In this document: positions 7,717 through 16,670 of the stretch, piece after piece
How positions within the stretch are numbered: position 1 is the first letter of the stretch
Layout of the letters: every line of letters starts with the position of its first letter
From: Pontibacter rufus
Lineage (GTDB): Bacteria > Bacteroidota > Bacteroidia > Cytophagales > Hymenobacteraceae
Direction of reading: 5' to 3'
NCBI RefSeq assembly: GCF_015694705.1
Contig: NZ_JADQDR010000001.1
Coordinates: 558,001-622,000 of the forward strand
DNA length: 64,000 bases
Made by a program: the position numbers and the translations under genes
The notes under the pieces: generated by a model
Told to the model about the DNA's origin: nothing
Database searches by the model: none
The model's input: only the letters and a program-made list of their open reading frames with translations

Positions 7717-8952
7717 CTAAATGTAAAGTATGTGTTTTATTGATTTAATATGTTCTTTTGTGGAAATCCTATTTTCCCAAGGGTTCTCAATAAGTTTAAT
7801 TAATTTATTGAATTCATCTTTAGGATTATGCCTAGTTGCTCTGGGCCAACCCATTCTATCATCTTCGCCTACATCCTTAGCATGAAAAACATAAATAAAA
7901 CTTGGATGTACTTCATTAACTTTTGCAAACTGCCTAACAAAATCGGTATTATTTAAGTGGGGCCTTATTTTCTTTAATTTTTCCATAGAAAATAAGTATT
8001 CTCGCGCAAAATGGTTTGCTGCATTTTCTCTCTCAACAACCGGCAATCTTTGTTCTTCTTCGTCCGATATATGATAGCGGTTAAATTTAATATCTTCCCA
8101 ATCAAAAATTACGTGGTGTAATTCATGAAGTAAGGCAAACCATAAAGTAGGGTAAAACCCTTTATAGTCAGTTAAAACTATACATGGTTTATGGTTGATA
8201 TTCAGAGTTGCGCCTCTTAGGTGAAGCGACGGAAAGCCTGGTTGATAGAATACAGTTATTCCAAATTTATAGAGAGTTCTAATAATATTTATTAATCCTA
8301 AATCAACGTTTGTAGAATGCCATCTAATTTCAGGGAAGAAATCTAGTAAGGCTTTTCTGTTATATGGATAAGGATTATCTATCTCTTTAAAAGCATCTTT
8401 AGCCGCTTTAATCCAGATTTTTCTATTTTTATCGTTTTTGGGTTGTATTATGCCAGCAGAAAAGGCTACATCATCGGAAGGGTTCTGATAATTAAATATA
8501 CTCTTTAGGCCAAAAGCGGCAATTATTCGCTTTTCAATCTCTTCAAAGTCGGTAACACTTTTTATAAACCCTACTTGTTTTAAAGCGGCTAAATCGAAGT
8601 TTTCTTTTATGAATTTTACTTTATCAGCTGTTACAATTTCAACTGGCTGATTTTTTTCCAGTGAGTTAATGTATAATAATATAATTTGTTCTTTAGGCAG
8701 TTGCAAGAAGGTTGCAATCTTAATAAGATTTGAAAAGTCTACTAACTTCTGAGTGCCATTTAATAAACCATTAAGTGTGCTAAGCCCTATGTTTAGGATT
8801 TTCCTAACATCAGTCTTGGTCATTTTTAATTCTACTAATCTACGTTCAAATACATCCTTTAAGGTCTCATTTATTACATACTTATAAGGATTATGACTGT
8901 TTAGTATCTCATCTACATTAAAATTATCATTATTCTCTTTCGGTACAAACAT
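7717..8952 (-). CDS. HTH plus ImmA/IrrE metallopeptidase
   Basis: A 411-residue protein. Residues ~30-95 form an XRE-type helix-turn-helix (MTKTDVRKILNIGLSTLNGL). The C-terminal half carries the zinc peptidase motif HELHH in FALLHELHHVIFDW near residue 273, and the third-ligand helix ENAANHFAREYLF near residue 315, as in ImmA/IrrE. ImmA cleaves a phage-type repressor, and fused HTH-peptidases often act as COG2856-type regulators or antitoxins. It precedes the P63C-like gene by 4 bases (one operon) and is divergent from the IS1-type DDE gene. A substrate cannot be named; the KGG protein or its own HTH partner are possibilities. Confidence 0.85.
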   Translation of the reverse strand: MFVPKENNDNFNVDEILNSHNPYKYVINETLKDVFERRLVELKMTKTDVRKILNIGLSTLNGLLNGTQKLVDFSNLIKIATFLQLPKEQIILLYINSLEKNQPVEIVTADKVKFIKENFDLAALKQVGFIKSVTDFEEIEKRIIAAFGLKSIFNYQNPSDDVAFSAGIIQPKNDKNRKIWIKAAKDAFKEIDNPYPYNRKALLDFFPEIRWHSTNVDLGLINIIRTLYKFGITVFYQPGFPSLHLRGATLNINHKPCIVLTDYKGFYPTLWFALLHELHHVIFDWEDIKFNRYHISDEEEQRLPVVERENAANHFAREYLFSMEKLKKIRPHLNNTDFVRQFAKVNEVHPSFIYVFHAKDVGEDDRMGWPRATRHNPKDEFNKLIKLIENPWENRISTKEHIKSIKHILYI

Positions 8953-8974
8953 TTTATAGTCCGTTATTTGATTT

Positions 8975-9005
8975 CAAAAATAATCTATTTCAAGAACTAA
9001 AACAA
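8975..9005 (-). promoter_or_regulatory. promoter of the ImmA/P63C operon
   Basis: On the minus strand, TTG (9005-9003), 20 bases, then TATTTTTG (8982-8975) matches the Bacteroidota consensus. It leaves a 22-base leader before the ATG at 8952. Confidence 0.55.
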
Positions 9006-9063
9006 TAATATTGCAAAAAAAAGTCTAAGTTTTAACTGTAAAAAAATAAAGTGAACTTTATGC

Positions 9064-9093
9064 TTGACTGTTCAAGAAATATTGTTATATTTG
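9064..9093 (+). promoter_or_regulatory. Bacteroidota promoter, probably leaderless
   Basis: TTG at 9064-9066, 19 bases, then TATATTTG at 9086-9093, followed after 3 bases by the ATG at 9097. The -33 region reads GCTTGAC, as in the KGG gene promoter at 6811, so the two rightward genes of this block share a design. Confidence 0.6.
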
Positions 9094-9096
9094 TAT

Positions 9097-9915
9097 ATGA
9101 ATAAGCTACCTCTACAAAAAAGAACTCAAATCATCAACTGCTTAGTTGAAGGTATGAGCCTACGGGCTACCTCTCGCATAGCCGATGTTAGTATTAATAC
9201 CGTAACCAAACTATTAGTTGATGTAGGTAGGGCTTGTCAAGAGTTCCATGATGCAACCGTTCATGGTCTTACAGCTAAACGCATTCAATGTGATGAAATT
9301 TGGAGTTTTGTTTATGCTAAGGGCAAGAACGTAGAGGATGCTGTTGCTGCGCCTGACAAGGCTGGGGATGCTTGGACTTGGACAGCTATTGATGCAAATA
9401 GTAAGCTTATTGTTTCGTGGTATGTGGGGAACCGTGATGCAGATTCAGCTTATGAGTTTATGAAAGATGTTCAGGGTAGATTAAAAAACAGGGTGCAATT
9501 AACAACTGATGGGCTTAAAGCTTATATAGAGGCTGTAGATAAAACTTTTGGCATTGATATTGACTTTGCACAACTTGTTAAGATTTACGGTCAACCACAG
9601 GGCAAAGAAAATGAAAGACGTTATAGCCCTGCTGATTGTACAGGTGCAGAAAGAAAGCGGGTAACAGGCAGGCCATATCCGGAACATATTTCTACCAGCT
9701 ATGTAGAGCGGCAAAACTTAACGATGCGTAGGTTTACCCGCCTTACAAATGCGTTTTCTAAAAAGGTGGAAAACCATTGCTACGCTATTGCATTGCATTT
9801 TGTATATTATAACTTCATTAAAATACACAAATCCTTGCGGGTAACACCTGCAATGGAAGCAGGATTAACCAAGAGGTTAATAAGTATTGAAGATATTGTA
9901 AGATTAACTGATTAA
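9097..9915 (+). CDS. IS1-type DDE transposase-like protein, apparently solitary
   Basis: A 272-residue protein from ATG 9097 (MNKLPLQKRTQIINCLVEGM), chosen because the promoter -7 box lies 3 bases upstream. It has an N-terminal HTH (MSLRATSRIADVSINTVTKL) and a DDE core: CDEIWSF near residue 66, LTTDGLKAY near 138, and YVERQNLTMRRF near 205. This is the IS1-like family, single-frame type. Unlike a normal IS I find no terminal inverted repeats or target duplication around it; it ends in a strong terminator and has its own promoter. It may be a domesticated recombinase working with the neighbours, or an IS whose ends were lost. Confidence 0.85.
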   Translation: MNKLPLQKRTQIINCLVEGMSLRATSRIADVSINTVTKLLVDVGRACQEFHDATVHGLTAKRIQCDEIWSFVYAKGKNVEDAVAAPDKAGDAWTWTAIDANSKLIVSWYVGNRDADSAYEFMKDVQGRLKNRVQLTTDGLKAYIEAVDKTFGIDIDFAQLVKIYGQPQGKENERRYSPADCTGAERKRVTGRPYPEHISTSYVERQNLTMRRFTRLTNAFSKKVENHCYAIALHFVYYNFIKIHKSLRVTPAMEAGLTKRLISIEDIVRLTD

Positions 9916-9956
9916 ATAAAAAAGGAGGGCTAGTAACCCTCCTTTTTTATTTAATC
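9910..9956. terminator. 20-bp perfect bidirectional terminator
   Basis: Arms GATTAAATAAAAAAGGAGGG (9910-9929) and its exact complement (9937-9956) around the loop CTAGTAA. Poly-A and poly-T flanks make it work for both the rightward DDE gene and the leftward small gene, and it overlaps both stop codons. Confidence 0.9.
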
Positions 9957-10136
9957 AATCTCTAGTACCCTTTTTCTTTTACCATAACATTCATTGCATA
10001 AATACTCGAATTCACCCACGATTTCCACGTTGTTTTTTGTTATGTGATTGTACAAATCATTGGTAATTTCTAAGCACTCTGTGCACTTATTCCAATTTAA
10101 AAATTTAGGACGTACTTTTTTGGCATTGGTTCTCAT
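9951..10136 (-). CDS. small zinc-ribbon-like protein
   Basis: A 61-residue basic protein with two CxxC pairs, CTEC near residue 18 and CNEC near residue 48, spaced as in small zinc ribbons. It converges on the IS1-type gene and shares its terminator. No family is recognised. Base composition groups it with the imported A+T-rich block, of which it is the last gene. Confidence 0.55.
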   Translation of the reverse strand: MRTNAKKVRPKFLNWNKCTECLEITNDLYNHITKNNVEIVGEFEYLCNECYGKRKRVLEID

Positions 10137-10673
10137 AAGCTTAAAATTTAAAGTGTCTTTAAAATATAGGATATTCAGAGGGCTGAGGTTAAGGAATATT
10201 TAAAAATGACTATCTTATCTCAATTACTGTCTCGTATATTTCACTTAAATTCAAACTGAGACACTACCAGCCATTTCCCAAGCTTTTTTAGGTATAAAGG
10301 TTAAAAACGTCAGTAGCCTAATGTTTCGTTCAAACCTTTTTTGGCGGGTTGAGCCGGTAAAGGTAGCTTGCCAGCAAGGCCATTGCACGGCAACAGCGCT
10401 ACAAATTGGGGTAAAACGCACTGGCATTGATGCTGTAGCGGCATTACATCGTAACGACGTTGCTGGCTTTCCTAAACTTTGTAAGGAATAGCAATAAATA
10501 TGTAAAACTCAAGGAGAGCATACCTTGTAGAACAGGAAGATAGAGATGGCTAAGTCATGCCCACCCTTATAGCTATGTTTTCCGGGGCTGCCTTTTGGCC
10601 ATTGCCTTTGCAGTAGCCTTTGATAAGTCCATGCAATTGAAACTTTTAAACATGCTAATACAAGGTATCACTT
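10137..10673. other. intergenic border of the imported block
   Basis: Here the composition changes from A+T rich to about half G+C. I see a pair TGTCTC ... GAGACA around 10226-10263 and one doubtful 56-codon frame at 10321-10491 (MFRSNLFWRVEPVKVACQQG, ending LCKE) without a clear start signal or family. Otherwise nothing recognisable. The doubtful frame may be a remnant of a gene cut when the block was inserted. Confidence 0.4.
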
Positions 10674-12251
10674 ATGGGAAAGGAGAAAAAACAACACCAG
10701 CATCATCAAAGTGAAGACGGAAAGCACGGCGGTGGTATGGGGATGCGCGGTGTAACCCGGCCTATGGCCGAGCAAGAGATGCGCCAGCACAACAAGAAAA
10801 TGAACCAGCACGAGGGGCAGCAAGGGGAGGGCCACGGCATGAAAATGTCAGATGACATGCGCCGGCAAATGCTGCACATGCACCACATGCAAACCCTGTG
10901 GGTGTACTGGGCGATTATCATCCTCGGTGTTTGGATGGTTATGTCACCGCTTACCTTCAGCTATACTATAGGTACGGTTGCGCCCAGCGGCGGGCGCGAG
11001 GTATGGCTCAGCCTCGGCCAGCGGATCAGCTTTATGAAATGGAGCGACATGCTCAGCGGGCTTGGCCTGATCTTCTTCGGATGGCGCTCCCTTACGCCTA
11101 ATCGTCCCGTAAGCGTGTGGATCGCCTGCTTTATCGGTATCTGGCTCAGCATGGCCCCACTTGTTTTCTGGTCGCCCACGGCAGTAGCTTATCTTAACGA
11201 TACGCTGGTAGGAGCTCTGGTCATTGCCCTGGCCATACTCATAGCCGGTATGCCCAACATGATCATGTACATGAAAATGGGCTCCGAGGTGCCTGCCGGT
11301 TGGAGCTACAATCCTTCCAGCTGGCCACAGCGCTGGATCATGATCGTGCTGGCTTTCGTCGGCTGGATGGCTTCCCGCTACCTGGGCGCGTTTCAACTGG
11401 GCTACATCGATCATGCCTGGGATCCTTTCTTCGGGAACAGCACCCGGCAGGTGCTCAACTCCGACATGTCGCACTCCTGGCCTGTATCCGATGCGGCCCT
11501 GGGTTCTCTGGCGTACACCTTTGAGTTTTTAATGGGATTTATGGGCGGCACTTCCCGCTGGCGCACCATGCCCTGGATGGTGTTCTTCTTCGGTATTCTG
11601 GTAGTGCCGCTGGGTTTGGTCAGCATTTTTTTGGTGATTGCCCAACCCCTGTCTGTTGGGGCGTGGTGTACGTTTTGCCTTATAACTGCGGTTATTATGC
11701 TGCCCATGATTCCCATAGAGATGGATGAAGTAATAGCGATGGGCCAGCACATGGTGCAAAGAAAACGCAAAGGCGATTCGCTCTGGAAGGTTTTCTGGAA
11801 AGGCGGCGAGCCGGTAGAGCAAAACTCAGACGAGCGTTCTCCGGAGGTAATGGAATTTCCTCAGGAGCCGGGCAAGGTGTTCCTGGCGTCCATCTGGGGG
11901 ATGAGCTTTCCCTGGACGCTGACGGTATCTGCCATACTGGGGATCTGGCTCATGTTTGCCCCGGCTGTATTCGGCGTGGGAATAGAAACCAGGGCAGCGG
12001 ATATTAATCATTTGGGAGGCTCTCTGATCGTAGTGGTGGCGGTGATATGTATGGGGGAGGTGCTGCGGTTAGGGCGCTACCTGAATGTGCTGCTCGGCTT
12101 GGCGGTAGCCATCTGGCCGTGGTTTGTGGCAGACAGCAACCTGGCCCTGAACATCAGCGGCGCTGTGGCGGGGCTTCTTGTTGCTGCGCTTTCCGTTCCC
12201 CGCGGCGCTAAAACAGAGACGTACGGCCTTTGGGATAAATATGTTAAATAA
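10674..12251 (+). CDS. SPW-repeat/VKOR-type membrane protein with His/Met-rich N-terminus
   Basis: A 525-residue polytopic membrane protein. The first ~70 residues are hydrophilic and very rich in His and Met (HQHHQ, MHHMQ), suggesting copper binding. Membrane helices follow, in SPW-like pairs (GVWMVMSPLTF, GIWLSMAPLVF, GIWLMFAPAVF). A central part resembles vitamin K epoxide reductase-type proteins, with a CTFC redox pair near residues 331-334 (GAWCTFC). The ATG at 10674 is the only start consistent with the His-rich segment. The stop overlaps the start of the glycosidase gene. It may be a thiol-redox protein of the envelope; the substrate is unknown. Confidence 0.75.
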   Translation: MGKEKKQHQHHQSEDGKHGGGMGMRGVTRPMAEQEMRQHNKKMNQHEGQQGEGHGMKMSDDMRRQMLHMHHMQTLWVYWAIIILGVWMVMSPLTFSYTIGTVAPSGGREVWLSLGQRISFMKWSDMLSGLGLIFFGWRSLTPNRPVSVWIACFIGIWLSMAPLVFWSPTAVAYLNDTLVGALVIALAILIAGMPNMIMYMKMGSEVPAGWSYNPSSWPQRWIMIVLAFVGWMASRYLGAFQLGYIDHAWDPFFGNSTRQVLNSDMSHSWPVSDAALGSLAYTFEFLMGFMGGTSRWRTMPWMVFFFGILVVPLGLVSIFLVIAQPLSVGAWCTFCLITAVIMLPMIPIEMDEVIAMGQHMVQRKRKGDSLWKVFWKGGEPVEQNSDERSPEVMEFPQEPGKVFLASIWGMSFPWTLTVSAILGIWLMFAPAVFGVGIETRAADINHLGGSLIVVVAVICMGEVLRLGRYLNVLLGLAVAIWPWFVADSNLALNISGAVAGLLVAALSVPRGAKTETYGLWDKYVK

Positions 12252-13560
12252 CCGGATGCCTGTAAAAGAAGAACGGCTGCTAACTGATGAGGAAATAGCG
12301 CAACGGGTGCGCAAGCTTTTGTACGCCAACATGATTGAAGGGCAGAACGGCGGGTACAGATTTCATTATACAAAACCGTCCCCGGGCACCTATCCTTTTC
12401 AGTACTTCTGGGATACCTGCTTTCATGTGTTCATACTTACCGCGCTGGGCGAGTATGAGATGGCCAAAAAGCACATCCGTAGCTTGTTTGTCTTGCAGGA
12501 GCCGGATGGTTTTGTAGGGCATATGATTTACTGGAAGCGGCTGATGCCCGGGCGTATCACAGACCTTTTTCAACTCAGGCCGGCATCTCTTTTAAAGTTA
12601 TACAAGCCGCACATGTCTGCGCTGGTGCAGCCGCCGCTGGTGGCAGAGGCAGTAGCGCGCATTTACCACGGCTCCCAGGATGTGGCTTTTGTAGGCGAGA
12701 TGCTGCCCAAACTCAAAAAATACTACTGCTGGCTGCTGGATAACCGCGATTTTGAGGGGGAGGGGCTGCTGTCGCTTATCACGCCTTTTGAATCTGGCAT
12801 GGATTGGAAGGCCAGCTACGACCCCATGCTGCACTACAAAGGCAAAGGCAGCCCGCGGCTCTTCTGGAAAGTGCTGCAAGTGGATATGTATAATTTCCTG
12901 CACGGCTACAACCTGAAGAAGCTGTACCGGAAAGATGAATTCATCGTGAAGGATGTGGCTTTTAACACCATGTATGCGCAGAACCTGGAAGCATTGGCCG
13001 ACCTGTGCCGCTTGATGCAGGACCCGGACGAAGCATACTTCAGAACAAAGGCGCAGCAAACGGCGGCAAGCATCTTCAGGCGCATGTATAACCCAGAGGA
13101 AAAAGCCTTCTATGACCTGTGGGGTAAAAAGCAGGAACAGCTAAAAGTGAACACCGCCACTATTTTCTTCCCTATCGTACTGAAAAGCGTGCCGGATGCA
13201 GTGTGCTGGCAAGTGCTGGAGCGGCACCTGTTGCAGCAGGACGGTTTTGATGTGCCTTTCCCGATTCCGTCCCTTTCGGTGCACGCGGCTGCTTTTAACC
13301 CTGAAGCGTCTACCTACATCTGGCGCGGGCCTACCTGGGTGGTGTTTAACTGGTTTATGCACCGCTACCTGCTGCAGAAGGGCTACGGGCAGCAGGCGCA
13401 GGCGCTGTTGCAAAGCGTAAAACGGCTGATAACACAAAGCGGCTTCCGGGAATACTATCATCCTTTTACCGGGGAAGGCGAAGGGGCATACGACTTTACC
13501 TGGTCCGGCCTGGTAGTGGACATGCTGAACAGGCAGAAAGAAGCGGAAACGGGACTATAA
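12241..13560 (+). CDS. MGH1-like (alpha/alpha)6 glycoside hydrolase
   Basis: About 439 residues from ATG 12241; ATG 12256 is also possible. The start at 12178 would overlap the upstream gene by 74 bases and is unlikely. Hallmarks of the GH63/GH15-like toroid are FQYFWDTCFH near residue 45, ESGMDWKASYDPM near 184, IWRGPTWVVFNW near 360, and a C-terminal YHPFTGEGEGAYDFTWSGL holding a candidate catalytic Glu. No signal peptide, so probably cytoplasmic. Such enzymes cut mannosyl- or glucosylglycerate or other alpha-glucosides; the substrate here is unknown. It overlaps the VKOR gene by 11 bases and is co-transcribed, although a metal link is not obvious. Confidence 0.78.
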   Translation: MLNNRMPVKEERLLTDEEIAQRVRKLLYANMIEGQNGGYRFHYTKPSPGTYPFQYFWDTCFHVFILTALGEYEMAKKHIRSLFVLQEPDGFVGHMIYWKRLMPGRITDLFQLRPASLLKLYKPHMSALVQPPLVAEAVARIYHGSQDVAFVGEMLPKLKKYYCWLLDNRDFEGEGLLSLITPFESGMDWKASYDPMLHYKGKGSPRLFWKVLQVDMYNFLHGYNLKKLYRKDEFIVKDVAFNTMYAQNLEALADLCRLMQDPDEAYFRTKAQQTAASIFRRMYNPEEKAFYDLWGKKQEQLKVNTATIFFPIVLKSVPDAVCWQVLERHLLQQDGFDVPFPIPSLSVHAAAFNPEASTYIWRGPTWVVFNWFMHRYLLQKGYGQQAQALLQSVKRLITQSGFREYYHPFTGEGEGAYDFTWSGLVVDMLNRQKEAETGL

Positions 13561-13671
13561 GCAGTTTTGGCGCAGTGTCGGCGCGTGTACAACTTTTTCA
13601 CGATGGCGGGGCATTTAAATCGTTGCCGGCTTTATAAGAACATACCATGTCACACCATTAAACAGCAAACT

Positions 13672-14277
13672 ATGATAAAAACAGCCATCCTCTCTTTTGC
13701 GTTTTTATGCTTTGTGCTGGCGGGCTTTGCCCAGGCACAGGACACGGCTACACGGCAGGAGCCGGACGCAGCCAAAAATGAAGTGCTGGCAAAGGCTTAT
13801 GGCGACGGAGACCTTACTGCTTCTTATGATGCATTCCCGACGCTGCACCCACTGGTCGTGCATTTCCCGCTCGTATTGCTGCTGCTGGCTGCCATAGCAC
13901 AGGTAGCCGCTTTTTTTGTTTTCAAGCGAGAGCTTAGCTGGGTTACATTGCTATTGCTGGCCGGAGGGTTTATAGGGGCTGTTGTGGCTGCTACGCTTGT
14001 TCACCTGCACACGCAGGGGCTTGCGGAAAGAGCGCAGCAGGTACTGGAAATCCATGAAACCTATGCCACTTATACCCTCTGGCTCAGTGGTATCGCCGTC
14101 TTGATTAAAGCGATAAGCCATTTCTACTTTAAAAGAAGACTGATGGCGGAAATTGTAACGGTCGTGGTGGTGGTTGCCTCCGCTACTTTCGTGAGCTTGG
14201 CAGGCCATTACGGTTCACAGCTGGCTTATGTCGAAGGAATAGGCGCACAGGGAAGGTTTATAGAACAACACGAATAG
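13672..14277 (+). CDS. DUF2231 membrane protein
   Basis: A 201-residue protein from ATG 13672, chosen because a good signal peptide (MIKTAILSFAFLCFVLAGFA, cut after QAQ) begins there. Upstream codons back to 13567 are not conserved-looking. After a short polar region, FPTLHPLVVHFPLVLLLLAA is the typical DUF2231 HP.(V/L)VHFP motif, followed by three more helices with a HIS-bearing loop. The family is often beside cytochromes and copper oxidases and may bind haem; function unproven. It precedes the multicopper oxidase by 86 bases. Confidence 0.8.
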   Translation: MIKTAILSFAFLCFVLAGFAQAQDTATRQEPDAAKNEVLAKAYGDGDLTASYDAFPTLHPLVVHFPLVLLLLAAIAQVAAFFVFKRELSWVTLLLLAGGFIGAVVAATLVHLHTQGLAERAQQVLEIHETYATYTLWLSGIAVLIKAISHFYFKRRLMAEIVTVVVVVASATFVSLAGHYGSQLAYVEGIGAQGRFIEQHE

Positions 14278-14363
14278 TGGGAGGCTTATGCCTTTAAAAG
14301 CTGGCGGAGAAAAAAACGAATTTGTTTGCTGGCCATAACATTTGAATCGCTACAAATCAATAA

Positions 14364-16670
14364 ATGTCCAGGATGCCGAAACTATATACAGTTCTGCTTT
14401 TAATTTTGGTTAATACACCTGCTGTAGTGGCACAGCGCCGTGTGCGCGAATATCACCTGACTATTGCGGACACCACAGTGCATTACGGCAACAAAGAGAG
14501 GACTGCCATCGCCGTAAACGGACAAATTCCGGCCCCGACCTTATACTTTGAGGAAGGGGACTCAGCGGTGATACATGTAACAAATAAAATGGAGGAGGAG
14601 ACATCGGTGCATTGGCACGGGTTGCTCGTGCCCAACTTAATGGATGGCGTCCCTTACCTGTCTACGCCGCCCATACGCGAAGGGAAAACGTTTGTGTATC
14701 ACTTTGTGATTCGGCAGACCGGCACTTACTGGTACCATTCCCATACCATGCTTCAGGAGCAGCTGGGCCTGTACGGCTCTATTGTTATACATCCTAGAGC
14801 GAGAAAAGCAGATGCCCCCGAAGAACAGGTACTGGTGCTGGCCGACTGGACAAACGAAAAGCCAATGGACATCCTGCGGAACCTGAAGCGCGGGTCCGAG
14901 TGGTACACGGTTAAAAAGGGCAATGCTCAGAGCTTTAACCGCATTATCGCCCATAATAACCTGAAGGCGAAGCTGAAGCTGTCGTGGCAGCGGATGCCGG
15001 GCATGGACATTTCTGATGTATACTATGATGCTTTTCTGGTGAACGGGCAACGGGTGCAGGAGTACCCCTTAAAAGCCAGGGAGCAGGTGCGTTTGCGGGT
15101 CATTAACGGATCTTCCTCTACATATTTCCATGTGCAGTTCGCGGGCGGGAAAATGCAACTTATCGCTGCTGACGGACAGGAAGTAGAGCCCTTCATGGTA
15201 GACAGGGTACTGATTGGCGTGGCCGAAACCTATGACTTTATAGTAACAGTACCGGAGGGAGGCAGCTATGAGTTCAGGGCAACAGCGCAGGACGGAACGG
15301 GCTATTCATCTACCTTTCTGGGCACAGGGCCACGCGTAATGGCGCCGGATGTGCCCAGGCCAGACATCTTTAAGTTGAATGAAATGATGGCCAATATGAG
15401 CATGGGCGGCATGAGCAAGGCCAGCATGGGGCAGGGTGGCATGATGAACACGGAGAAAGGCATGGAGGGAATGGATATGAAAGAGCATCAAAAGTCCGGC
15501 GGTAAGCAGCCTGGCCAAATGCAGCACGAGCCGATGCAGCAGGATACTACCCACAATATGCACCGGCAGCAGGACACACTTAAACAGCCGATGCAGCACC
15601 AAGGGCAAAGCATGGATAGTATGCAAGTGAAAGACGCTGCCCCTAATATGGTCATGGAGAAGCCTGGCGACGATACCCTGGTCATCTTCGACTATGACAT
15701 GCTGCGCGCTAAGCAAAGAACGGCTTTCGACAAGCCTGAAAAAGTGAGGGAACTGACCTTTAACCTGACTGGTAATATGTGGCGCTATATATGGTCAATC
15801 AACGGAAAAATACTGTCTGAGGCGGATAAGATAAAGGTGGATTCGGGGCAGGTGCTGCGGATAAAGATGGTGAACCAAACCATGATGCGCCACCCTATGC
15901 ACCTGCATGGCCACTTTTTCAGGGTGCTAAACGAGCAGGGCGCGTACAGCCCGCTGAAGCACACCGTGGACGTGCCGCCCATGCAGGCTATTACCATCGA
16001 GTTTCTGGCCAACGAGCCGGGAGAATGGTTTTTCCATTGCCACATACTTTATCACATGATGTCAGGCATGGCGCGGGTGTTCAGCTATAACGACTACCGG
16101 CGTAACAAATTGCTGGGTAATTATCCGCTGAAGTTTCTGCTGAACGAGACCAACCCAATCTTCATACTGGGAGAAGCAACCCTGGCAAGCCACAGGCAGG
16201 AACTGGACCTGCGCCTGTTTAACACCCGAAACAGCCTGAACATCAACGCTGAAGTAGGCGGCTGGTATAGCAATAAGGGCTATGAGGTAAACGTAGACTA
16301 TGCCCGCTGGCTCACCGATTACTTCAGGGTATATGCCGGAGGGCGTTTCGAGTCTCATATGGGCAGGCAAGCCACAAAAGACTCCGATGTGCAGGAGTTT
16401 GGCAGAAGTGATAACGTGGGCGTAGTAGGGGTGCGTTACCTGTTGCCGCTCTTTGTGAACGCAGACCTGAGCATAGACCACACAGGGCAGGCGCGCCTCT
16501 CCCTTGACGGCGTCTGGTGGCTGTTCCCGCGCACGGAGCTGTTTTACTACGGCGACACCGAGAAAGAATTTATGGTGGGGCTAGAGCAGATTCTGAGCCG
16601 CGACTTCTCATTAACAGGCAGCTATCATTCAGACTATGGTATAGGCGGTGGCCTGTCTTTCAGGTTCTAG
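14364..16670 (+). CDS. multicopper oxidase (CopA-type) fused to outer-membrane barrel (CopB-like)
   Basis: A 768-residue exported protein. Signal peptide, then three cupredoxin domains with copper ligands HWHG (about residue 82), WYHSH (about 123), HPMHLHG (about 510) and HCHILYHMMSGM (about 558). Between domains 2 and 3, residues ~340-430 are rich in Met, His and Gln (MSMGGMSKASMGQGGMM), a likely copper store. From about residue 590 to the end the sequence alternates as beta-strands (LDLRLFNTRNSLNINAEVGG onward) and ends GGGLSFRF with a terminal Phe, the mark of an outer-membrane barrel and similar to CopB. So PcoA/CopA and CopB functions appear joined. It oxidises Cu(I) to Cu(II) in the periplasm by family knowledge. 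Confidence 0.88.
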   Translation: MSRMPKLYTVLLLILVNTPAVVAQRRVREYHLTIADTTVHYGNKERTAIAVNGQIPAPTLYFEEGDSAVIHVTNKMEEETSVHWHGLLVPNLMDGVPYLSTPPIREGKTFVYHFVIRQTGTYWYHSHTMLQEQLGLYGSIVIHPRARKADAPEEQVLVLADWTNEKPMDILRNLKRGSEWYTVKKGNAQSFNRIIAHNNLKAKLKLSWQRMPGMDISDVYYDAFLVNGQRVQEYPLKAREQVRLRVINGSSSTYFHVQFAGGKMQLIAADGQEVEPFMVDRVLIGVAETYDFIVTVPEGGSYEFRATAQDGTGYSSTFLGTGPRVMAPDVPRPDIFKLNEMMANMSMGGMSKASMGQGGMMNTEKGMEGMDMKEHQKSGGKQPGQMQHEPMQQDTTHNMHRQQDTLKQPMQHQGQSMDSMQVKDAAPNMVMEKPGDDTLVIFDYDMLRAKQRTAFDKPEKVRELTFNLTGNMWRYIWSINGKILSEADKIKVDSGQVLRIKMVNQTMMRHPMHLHGHFFRVLNEQGAYSPLKHTVDVPPMQAITIEFLANEPGEWFFHCHILYHMMSGMARVFSYNDYRRNKLLGNYPLKFLLNETNPIFILGEATLASHRQELDLRLFNTRNSLNINAEVGGWYSNKGYEVNVDYARWLTDYFRVYAGGRFESHMGRQATKDSDVQEFGRSDNVGVVGVRYLLPLFVNADLSIDHTGQARLSLDGVWWLFPRTELFYYGDTEKEFMVGLEQILSRDFSLTGSYHSDYGIGGGLSFRF

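Noticed and set aside
9006..9960. Terminal inverted repeats and target duplication of an IS1 element around the DDE gene
   Set aside because: Searched by eye on both sides; only the terminator hairpin is present. I therefore do not annotate an IS.
10321..10491. 56-codon frame as a real gene
   Set aside because: No ribosome-binding or promoter signal and no recognisable family; listed only within the intergenic entry.
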